Shown here piece by piece: positions 1 through 5,119 of a DNA stretch of 12,274 nucleotides. The notes under the pieces are model-generated. The model did not search any database. It was not told where the DNA came from and was given only the letters and a program-made list of their open reading frames with translations. The stretch is from assembly GCA_027623875.1 (NCBI GenBank), contig JAQBUS010000015.1, forward strand, positions 1-12,274, written 5' to 3'. Every line of letters begins with the position of its first letter. Positions within the stretch are counted from its first letter, which is position 1. Origin of the DNA: Pseudomonadota bacterium (lineage in GTDB: Bacteria > Pseudomonadota > Alphaproteobacteria > Rhodobacterales > Rhodobacteraceae). Position numbers and translations under genes: made by a program.

Positions 1-19
1 ACAAAACATCTGATTGCTC

Positions 20-25
20 TATAAT
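20..25 (+). promoter_or_regulatory. possible -10 box upstream of the DUF1643 gene
   Basis: The hexamer TATAAT matches the sigma-70 -10 consensus exactly and lies about 40 bases before the ATG at 66. A matching -35 box would fall at or beyond the left edge of the window, so it cannot be tested. In DNA this AT-rich, one perfect -10 hexamer can occur by chance, so this is only a candidate. Confidence 0.25.
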
Positions 26-65
26 AGTCATTGCTAACAGCTGAACAGATTGCAATCATTTAAAG

Positions 66-587
66 ATGATTACAAAAACAAATATAAAAAACGGTGTTTT
101 AAGTAACGCAGTTTACTCACGTTGTGAAAAATATCGATACTCCCTAACCCGTATTTGGAACGAAGGGCTACAAAAGATAACTTTTATTATGCTTAACCCT
201 TCTACAGCAACTGAAATGCAAAATGACCCTACAGTTGAACGATGTGAACAAAGGGCCCGGTCTTTAGGGTACGGCTCATTTAGGGTGTGTAATATTTTTG
301 CATGGCGGGATACTGATCCAAAAAAAATGAAACTTGCTTGTAACCCGATCGGGGAATTTAACGACCAGGTTATCCTAGAGGCTTGTCTATGGTCAGACCT
401 TATACTTTGCGCGTGGGGCACACACGGAAATCATCTAGATCGGGATCAAGATCTATTATTAAAAATTTACATAACAGAAAAAGACCTTTATCATCTAGGC
501 CTTAGCAAAAATGGTTTTCCTAAACATCCGCTCTATATAAGCTATGCACAAAAACCATTAAGATGGGCTACACAATCCTCTGATTAG
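66..587 (+). CDS. DUF1643 domain protein
   Basis: This 173-residue protein belongs to the DUF1643 family, whose biochemical function is unknown to me. The recognisable motifs, in order, are FIMLNPSTA (residues 40-48), DPTVERC (54-60), NIFAWRDTDP (76-85), AWGTHG (116-121) and the C-terminal LGLSKNGFPKHPLYI (144-158). The domain fills the whole protein. There is no signal peptide or membrane segment, so it is probably cytoplasmic. The ATG at 66 is the first start after an in-frame stop at 42-44. It has only a weak purine stretch (AAAG) directly before it and no proper Shine-Dalgarno sequence. The gene precedes rpsO by 271 bases in the same direction. In many proteobacteria truB holds this upstream position, but truB is not in the window. 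The conserved polar motifs suggest an enzyme, but I assign no reaction. Confidence 0.88.
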   Translation: MITKTNIKNGVLSNAVYSRCEKYRYSLTRIWNEGLQKITFIMLNPSTATEMQNDPTVERCEQRARSLGYGSFRVCNIFAWRDTDPKKMKLACNPIGEFNDQVILEACLWSDLILCAWGTHGNHLDRDQDLLLKIYITEKDLYHLGLSKNGFPKHPLYISYAQKPLRWATQSSD

Positions 588-590
588 TTG

Positions 591-610
591 ACTAAAAACT
601 ATCATTTAGT
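591..610 (+). other. small AT-rich stem-loop after the DUF1643 gene
   Basis: ACTAAA (591-596) and TTTAGT (605-610) form a 6-bp stem with an 8-base loop, four bases after the stop codon. There is no GC pairing in the core and no following T-run, so it is a poor terminator. I see nothing else recognisable in the AT-rich stretch to about 750. Confidence 0.2.
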
Positions 611-752
611 GCCATTCATTGCTATAAATCTGCAAATATAAACCTACCAATCACTTAGTTGTTAAAATATCAGAAAATATTTCCAACAGCTCAAAATTAT
701 ATAACTTTTGATTGTTAGAAATATTTCTTTTCTTCTTCCCTTTTATAGAAAT

Positions 753-858
753 TTGCCATATACGCGCGCTTCTGCGACTAAATTCGTAGAGATTCAAGGG
801 CCTTGCTGGACGACATCCCGGCTAGCGCCATTAACTCTTAGTAAAAAAGGAGACATCG
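753..858 (+). promoter_or_regulatory. structured rpsO leader (possible S15 autoregulatory RNA)
   Basis: The DNA changes from AT-rich to locally GC-rich just before rpsO. GCTGG (805-809) pairs with CCGGC (818-822, one G-U pair) around an 8-base loop. GGC (799-801) can pair with GCC (827-829) outside it, giving a two-tier hairpin whose 3' side ends about 20 bases before the Shine-Dalgarno AGGAGA (848-853). TTGCCA at 753-758 resembles a -35 box, but no good -10 follows at standard spacing. S15 is known to repress its own translation by binding structured leaders that differ between lineages, including in alphaproteobacteria. Assigning this leader to that role is inference from position and pairing only. 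Confidence 0.38.
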
Positions 859-1128
859 ATGTCGATTACTGCAGAAGAAAAAACACGGCTAATGAAAGAA
901 TATGCGACAAAAGAAGGAGACACTGGCTCACCTGAGGTTCAGATAGCAATACTCACTTCTCGTATATCAACGCTTACAGAGCATTTCAAAATTCATAAAA
1001 AAGACAATCATGGACGTCGTGGATTACTAAAAATGGTAGCTCTAAGACGTAAGCTTTTAGATTATTTAAAGAGCAAAGAAGAAGCACGATATACTAACAT
1101 CATTAAGAGTTTAGGAATTCGTAGGTAA
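859..1128 (+). CDS. rpsO: 30S ribosomal protein S15
   Basis: S15 is a primary binding protein of 16S rRNA in the 30S platform, and it binds the central-domain three-way junction. At 89 residues it has the standard bacterial length. Family signatures are [11 protein letters not shown] (20-30), the [15 protein letters not shown]-binding loop (46-57), [11 protein letters not shown] (63-73) and the LGIRR C-terminus. The start is fixed by AGGAGA at 848-853, five bases before the ATG, and by the universal [12 protein letters not shown] N-terminus. One oddity is Gly52 (51 without the initiator Met), in the loop where E. coli and most relatives have Ser (HHSRRGLL), a residue that helps contact rRNA. 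The gene is followed by a stem-loop and then pnp, the classic rpsO-pnp arrangement. Confidence 0.97.
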   Translation: MSITAEEKTRLMKEYATKEGDTGSPEVQIAILTSRISTLTEHFKIHKKDNHGRRGLLKMVALRRKLLDYLKSKEEARYTNIIKSLGIRR

Positions 1129-1135
1129 TAATAAA

Positions 1136-1156
1136 TAAGCGCCTTAAGAGCGCTTA
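1136..1156 (+). terminator. stem-loop after rpsO (weak terminator or processing site)
   Basis: TAAGCGC (1136-1142) and GCGCTTA (1150-1156) form a perfect 7-bp stem with a 7-base loop, starting 8 bases after the rpsO stop. The following bases (ATTTACTATT) are U-rich but interrupted, so termination is probably partial. In E. coli an attenuating terminator and an RNase III-cut hairpin lie in the same interval. This stem could serve either role. Confidence 0.5.
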
Positions 1157-1164
1157 ATTTACTA

Positions 1165-1262
1165 TTATTGGTACTGGATAACCCAACGGTACAATAAATT
1201 ACTGGGTAAGAGGCAATTCGGCCTCTAATAAAACAACCCCTATGGATACGCCTTATGGGGTT
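1165..1262 (+). promoter_or_regulatory. pnp leader with three consecutive stem-loops
   Basis: Three hairpins can be drawn between rpsO and pnp. The first pairs TTATTG plus TAC (1165-1174, with G1171 bulged) with GTACAATAA (1189-1197). The second pairs AGAGGC (1209-1214) with GCCTCT (1221-1226) around a 6-base loop. The third pairs AACCCC (1235-1240) with GGGGTT (1257-1262), with further imperfect pairing inside. The third ends only 15 bases before the pnp ATG. ACCCA and TGGGT segments (near 1181-1185 and 1203-1207) allow an alternative fold. PNPase is known in E. coli to autoregulate through RNase III cleavage of a leader hairpin. A similar role here is inferred. Confidence 0.42.
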
Positions 1263-1266
1263 ATAA

Positions 1267-1272
1267 AAGGAA
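1267..1272 (+). promoter_or_regulatory. pnp ribosome-binding site that decides the start
   Basis: AAGGAA lies 5 bases before the ATG at 1278. The earlier in-frame ATG at 1242 sits inside a hairpin, has no Shine-Dalgarno sequence, and would add 12 residues absent from PNPases. The start is therefore 1278. Confidence 0.75.
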
Positions 1273-1277
1273 TAAAG

Positions 1278-3410
1278 ATGTTTAAAATTACAAAGAAATC
1301 TATTCAGTGGGGGGAAGAAACTCTCACACTAGAAACCGGAAAAATAGCAAGACAAGCAGACGGTTGCGTAATAGCAACTTATGGAGAAACATCAGTTATG
1401 GCTGCTGTCACTTTTGCAAAAGAGCAAAAACCAGGTCAAGATTTTTTTCCTCTAACCGTGCATTATAACGAAAAGTATTACGCAGCCGGTAAAATTCCTG
1501 GAGGTTTCTTTAAACGAGAAGCCAGACCAACAGAGAAAGAAACTCTGACTTCACGCCTAATAGACCGTCCAATTCGTCCATTGTTCGTACCCGGCTTTAA
1601 GAACGAAGTATTGGTTATTTGTACTGTATTAAGTCATGACTTAGTAAATGACCCTGACATTATTGCATTGATAGCAGCATCGGCCGCCTTAACTATTTCA
1701 GGGGCCCCTTTCATGGGACCGATCGCTGGATGCCGGGTTGGTTTTTCTGCTGGAGAATATGTTTTAAATCCAGAAATTGATGACATGCACAGCCTGCGAA
1801 GCAAACCAGAACAACGATTAGATTTAGTTGTAGCCGGAACAAAAGATGCCGTTATGATGGTTGAATCAGAAGCCTATGAGCTGTCTGAAGAAGAAATGCT
1901 TGGCGCAGTAAATTTCGCACACTCACAAATACAGCCAGTTATTGATACCATTATTTCATTTGCTGAAGAGTGCGCAAAAGAACCACTTAACTTTACTCCC
2001 CCCGATTATAGCAAACTTTATGACGTCGTAAAAAAAGCTGGTGAGAAGGGAATGCGCAAGGCATACTCCATCACCGACAAACAAGAACGCACTACAGCTG
2101 TAAGCGACGTAAGAGACTCTATTAAGAGTGCTCTTTCCGAAGAACAGCTTGCCGATGAAAACCTTGGCTCAGCCCTTAAAAAACTTGAAAGTAATGTGCT
2201 TCGGGGGGATGTGGTGAAGAAAGGTAAGAGAATAGATGGAAGAGCCTTAGACAAGATCAGAGAGATCTCATCTGAGGTTGGAATTCTTCCTAGAACACAT
2301 GGATCTGCATTGTTTACCCGGGGAGAAACTCAGGGACTAGTTGTTACAACTCTAGGAACCGGGGATGACGAGCAAATGATTGATGCTCTTGAGGGAACCT
2401 ATAAGTCAAACTTTATGCTACACTACAACTTCCCTCCTTATTCTGTTGGGGAAGTTGGAAGGTTTGGCCCTCCAGGACGCCGAGAAATAGGGCATGGTAA
2501 ATTAGCCTGGAGAGCCCTTCAGGCCGTACTACCTGCAGCTACAGACTTTCCATATACTATAAGGCTAGTGTCAGAAATAACAGAATCTAACGGTTCTTCT
2601 TCTATGGCTAGCATTTGTGGTGGAAGCTTATCTATGATGGATGCCGGAGTTCCTTTAAAAGCACCTGTCGCTGGCGTGGCTATGGGCTTAATACTTGAAG
2701 AGGACGGCAGTTATGCAGTACTTAGTGATATCCTGGGAGATGAAGATCACCTTGGTGATATGGACTTTAAAGTTGCAGGAACAAAAAACGGTATCACATC
2801 CCTACAAATGGACATAAAAATTGCAGGTATTACGCCGGAAATTATGGAAAAAGCCTTGGAACAAGCAAAGCAGGGTAGGTTGCATATACTCGATGAAATG
2901 GCCAAAGCATTAACTGAAGCCAGTGAGTTTTCTGTACATGCTCCACGCATAGAGACAATGCAGATAGCTACAGATAAAATTAGAGAAGTTATAGGCTCTG
3001 GTGGTAAGGTAATAAGAGAAATCGTAGAGCTTTCTGGAGCAAAAGTAGATATCAATGATGAAGGTGTTATCAAGATAGCCTCCCCTAATGCAGAGGCTAT
3101 TAAGAAAGCTTACGATATGATTTATGCGATTGTGGCTGAACCAGAGCAAGACAAAATATATACGGGCACAGTGGTTAAGTTAGTTGATTTTGGAGCGTTT
3201 GTTAACTTCTTTGGGAAACGCGACGGATTAGTACACGTATCTCAAATAGAAAACAGACGGTTAAACCACCCGTCTGACGTCTTAAAAGAAGGACAAGAAG
3301 TTAAAGTTAAGCTTTTAGGCTTTGATGACCGTGGCAAGGTAAGACTTTCTATGAAAGTAGTTGACCAAGAAACTGGTTTAGAACTTAAACAAGAAGAAAC
3401 TAAGGCGTAG
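1278..3410 (+). CDS. pnp: polyribonucleotide nucleotidyltransferase (PNPase)
   Basis: PNPase degrades RNA 3'-to-5' using phosphate and releases nucleoside diphosphates. It acts as a cytoplasmic homotrimer, often within the RNA degradosome. From the ATG at 1278 the protein has 710 residues, typical of the family. Domain order is: first RNase PH-like core (about 5-145, with [14 protein letters not shown] at 77-90), an all-helical linker domain (about 150-240), second catalytic RNase PH core (about 310-540), KH domain with a GSGG loop (573-576), and S1 domain (about 622-692). The catalytic segment [16 protein letters not shown] holds Asp490, Asp496 and Lys498, matching E. coli Asp486, Asp492 and Lys494. 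All domains are intact. It probably shares transcripts with rpsO and is likely controlled by the hairpins upstream. The wording resembles Rhodobacterales homologues, the best taxonomic clue in the window. Confidence 0.97.
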   Translation: MFKITKKSIQWGEETLTLETGKIARQADGCVIATYGETSVMAAVTFAKEQKPGQDFFPLTVHYNEKYYAAGKIPGGFFKREARPTEKETLTSRLIDRPIRPLFVPGFKNEVLVICTVLSHDLVNDPDIIALIAASAALTISGAPFMGPIAGCRVGFSAGEYVLNPEIDDMHSLRSKPEQRLDLVVAGTKDAVMMVESEAYELSEEEMLGAVNFAHSQIQPVIDTIISFAEECAKEPLNFTPPDYSKLYDVVKKAGEKGMRKAYSITDKQERTTAVSDVRDSIKSALSEEQLADENLGSALKKLESNVLRGDVVKKGKRIDGRALDKIREISSEVGILPRTHGSALFTRGETQGLVVTTLGTGDDEQMIDALEGTYKSNFMLHYNFPPYSVGEVGRFGPPGRREIGHGKLAWRALQAVLPAATDFPYTIRLVSEITESNGSSSMASICGGSLSMMDAGVPLKAPVAGVAMGLILEEDGSYAVLSDILGDEDHLGDMDFKVAGTKNGITSLQMDIKIAGITPEIMEKALEQAKQGRLHILDEMAKALTEASEFSVHAPRIETMQIATDKIREVIGSGGKVIREIVELSGAKVDINDEGVIKIASPNAEAIKKAYDMIYAIVAEPEQDKIYTGTVVKLVDFGAFVNFFGKRDGLVHVSQIENRRLNHPSDVLKEGQEVKVKLLGFDDRGKVRLSMKVVDQETGLELKQEETKA

Positions 3411-3420
3411 TCCTTTTCAA

Positions 3421-3454
3421 GGTTAGCATTCACTTTAACCGGTGAGGGCTAACC
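3421..3454 (+). terminator. stem-loop after pnp
   Basis: GGTTAGC (3421-3427) pairs perfectly with GCTAACC (3448-3454). Beyond a small mismatch the stem continues with TCAC (3430-3433) and GTGA (3442-3445). This is the strongest hairpin near the pnp end, starting 10 bases after the stop. No T-run follows, so it may be a 3'-end stabiliser or rho-assisted end rather than an intrinsic terminator. It also contains the only upstream in-frame GTG of the next gene, which argues against that GTG being a start. Confidence 0.5.
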
Positions 3455-3522
3455 TACTTCACTATACAAATAATATTTTAGACACCTTACAAGAGTTATT
3501 TTTTAATTGCGATTTTAAATAT

Positions 3523-4282
3523 ATGTCATCGATATTTACTTACCTCAGAGATCTTAAGAGACGTCGCTCTGTAGAAATTTACTGTAAAAAGTTTGGTGAC
3601 AACTTTACCATTAATGGACTGGATGTAAGTGTTCCTAAGACTGTTAGTACTTCAATTCGCTATCTCTTATTAAAAAAGCGTCCTTACGAGCGTGAAGAAA
3701 TGAGTTTTGCTCTTTCAGTTCTCAAAAATGGCACAAATATCGTAGAGTTGGGCGGATCTATTGGTGTTTTATCACGTGTTATTAGAAATAAAATTGGCCT
3801 AACTGCAAAGCACTTTATAGTTGAGGCTAACCCAAACCTACTTACTATTTGCAAAAATAATTCTACACATGGAGCGGAAGAGACTGCTACAGAGGTAATT
3901 CACGGTGCAATTGCATATGTGAAAACTAAAACCGTTGCATTCGCTACTGACGAATCCGAGCATAGTGGTAAATTGCTTCGCTCGAAGACACTAACACAAT
4001 AAATGTACCCGTGATTCAACTTTCAAATCTCACTAAAAAACTTCCCAGAAATCAGGAAGCTATATTAATATGTGATATCGAAGGAGGTGAGTATGAAATG
4101 TTTCTTAACGAGCCCAGAACTACTTTCCAGTTTTTTTCGTACGCTGTAGTAGAAATTCATCCAAAGGTTTTTAAAAAAATGGGCTATATAGAAAAAGTTT
4201 TTTTGAGTTACTCTGTTCCAAAAACATTTCACTAGTTCAGCGGAATAAAAACGTGCTCCTTTTAAGTTTTTCAAAAAATTAA
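3523..4282 (+). pseudogene. FkbM-family SAM-dependent methyltransferase, broken by two frameshifts
   Basis: FkbM-type enzymes transfer a methyl group from S-adenosylmethionine, often to sugars or glycans; the substrate here is unknown. The first part (from ATG 3523) carries the SAM-binding motif NIVELGGSIGVLS followed by AKHFIVEANPNLL. It then leaves frame near 3970-3972 and stops at 4000-4002. In the next frame the sequence resumes as IASLEDTNTINVPVIQLSNL, then ILICDIEGGEYEMFL and VVEIHPKVF, all FkbM hallmarks. Near 4198-4204 (seven Ts) it leaves frame again; a third frame gives FFELLCSKNISLVQ and runs to TAA at 4280-4282. Adding one A (run of 3 to 4) and one T (run of 7 to 8) restores a single protein of about 250 residues. 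A GTG at 3442 would extend the front by 27 residues but lies in the pnp 3' hairpin. No clear ribosome-binding site is seen. Real decay is likelier than sequencing error, because long neighbouring genes with similar runs are intact. Confidence 0.8.
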
Positions 4283-4303
4283 AATACTAAAAATATTTTA
4301 ATT
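4277..4303 (+). terminator. AT-only perfect stem-loop at the restored end of the FkbM gene
   Basis: AATTAAAATA (4277-4286) pairs with TATTTTAATT (4294-4303), 10 of 10 base pairs around a 7-base loop. It overlaps the TAA at 4280-4282 that ends the reconstructed third frame, which supports that point as the ancestral gene end. An all-A/U stem without a T-run would be a weak terminator. Confidence 0.35.
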
Positions 4304-4318
4304 ACTCTAGATTATTAC

Positions 4319-4369
4319 ACCGCATTTAGTAAATAGCTTGGATTAAAGATAAACTTAAAACTATGCGGT
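4319..4369. repeat. inverted repeat in the convergent spacer before rluA
   Basis: ACCGCAT (4319-4325) and ATGCGGT (4363-4369) are exact inverted repeats of 7 bases separated by 37 AT-rich bases. They lie between the convergent FkbM remnant and rluA. Neither side is followed by a T-run. It could be a loose bidirectional terminator or chance. Nothing else is visible in 4304-4421. Confidence 0.25.
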
Positions 4370-4421
4370 TCAAATAAAAATAAAAAGAATTTCTCTATAA
4401 ATGAAAGTTAGTTAAAAAACT

Positions 4422-5069
4422 TTAAAATGGAATTTCCGCACTAAATTTCATACCCTTACCACCATTAGGGTGTCTTAATTTTAAACTCTCAGCGTGCAAC
4501 ATCATTCTTGGAAACTCTGCAGCTGGACCGGACGAGTAAAATGGGTCACCGAGTATAGGGTGGCCTAACTCCTTCATGTGTACCCGGAGTTGATGCGATC
4601 TACCTGTTTGTGGGGTCAACCGAACCCTCGTGCTTGGGTGCCTATATCTTATGACACGCCATTCGGTAATTGCTTCCTTACCATTTTCATAATCAACGTG
4701 CTGTAATGGCCGATTTGGCCAGTCTACTATTAGTGGTAAATCAATCAGACCTTGTTTATTTTTTAAATGACCCCATATCTCGGCTAGATAAGTTTTGCGA
4801 ATCTGTCTCTTTTCAAACTGTAACCCCAAATGTCTTTGGGAATGTTTTGTTAAAGCAAATACCATAACACCAGAAGTGTCACGATCCAGTCTATGGACAA
4901 GTAAAGCATCTGGAAAAATTAACTCCACCCTTGCAATTAAACAGTCTGCTAAATGCTCACCCTTACCTGGTACTGATAGTAGTCCGGCTGGCTTATTAAC
5001 TATAACGATCTCGGCATCTTCATATATTACAACCAATGGATCGACAGGTGGGTTATATAAATCCGTCAT
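4422..5069 (-). CDS. rluA: dual-specificity 23S rRNA U746 / tRNA U32 pseudouridine synthase
   Basis: RluA isomerises uridine to pseudouridine at position 746 of 23S rRNA and position 32 of several tRNAs (E. coli numbering). The protein has 215 residues, close to E. coli RluA (219), and has no S4 domain, which separates RluA from RluC and RluD. The N-terminal NPP segment and VNKPAGLLSVPG (24-35) match RluA. HRLDRDTSG (59-67) carries catalytic Asp62, equivalent to E. coli Asp64. DLPLIVDWPNRP, TGRSHQLRVHM and GHPILGDPFY follow, the last two typical of the superfamily. The ATG at 5069 is preceded by a weak TAGGCG. The gene starts about 50 bases after the sarcosine-dehydrogenase-like gene in the same direction, with no terminator visible between them, so it may be read from that operon as well as from its own promoter. 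Confidence 0.93.
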   Translation of the reverse strand: MTDLYNPPVDPLVVIYEDAEIVIVNKPAGLLSVPGKGEHLADCLIARVELIFPDALLVHRLDRDTSGVMVFALTKHSQRHLGLQFEKRQIRKTYLAEIWGHLKNKQGLIDLPLIVDWPNRPLQHVDYENGKEAITEWRVIRYRHPSTRVRLTPQTGRSHQLRVHMKELGHPILGDPFYSSGPAAEFPRMMLHAESLKLRHPNGGKGMKFSAEIPF

Positions 5070-5119
5070 CTACGCCTAAAATCATTCCTAACAAAACTAT
5101 TACTATCTTCCTAAAGCCC

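Noticed and set aside
48..57. 10-base palindrome GATTGCAATC before the DUF1643 gene
   Set aside because: It is short and AT-rich, has no loop or partner copy in the window, and could easily be chance.
708..935. 75-codon open frame overlapping the start of rpsO
   Set aside because: It overlaps rpsO in another frame, has no recognisable domain, and its sequence is what the rpsO leader happens to encode.
1242..1277. Upstream ATG giving a longer PNPase
   Set aside because: It lies inside a hairpin, has no ribosome-binding site, and adds 12 residues not seen in PNPases. The ATG at 1278 has AAGGAA and the conserved N-terminus.
2747..3149. Open frames antisense to pnp
   Set aside because: They are low-complexity shadows of the intact pnp coding sequence.
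3442..3522. GTG start extending the FkbM gene by 27 residues
   Set aside because: It sits in the pnp 3' stem-loop without a Shine-Dalgarno sequence, and the added residues do not look like the family. It cannot be fully excluded.
4011..4235. Separate small gene starting with GTG
   Set aside because: Its sequence is the middle of the FkbM domain, and the same frame reads back through family-like residues to 3972, so it is a fragment of the broken gene.
4404..4423. AAAGTT/AACTTT stem overlapping the rluA stop as a terminator
   Set aside because: It is only six mostly A-T pairs and lacks a T-run after the stem in the direction of rluA transcription.
4795..5079. Open frame antisense to rluA
   Set aside because: rluA is unmistakable on the other strand and this translation resembles no known protein.
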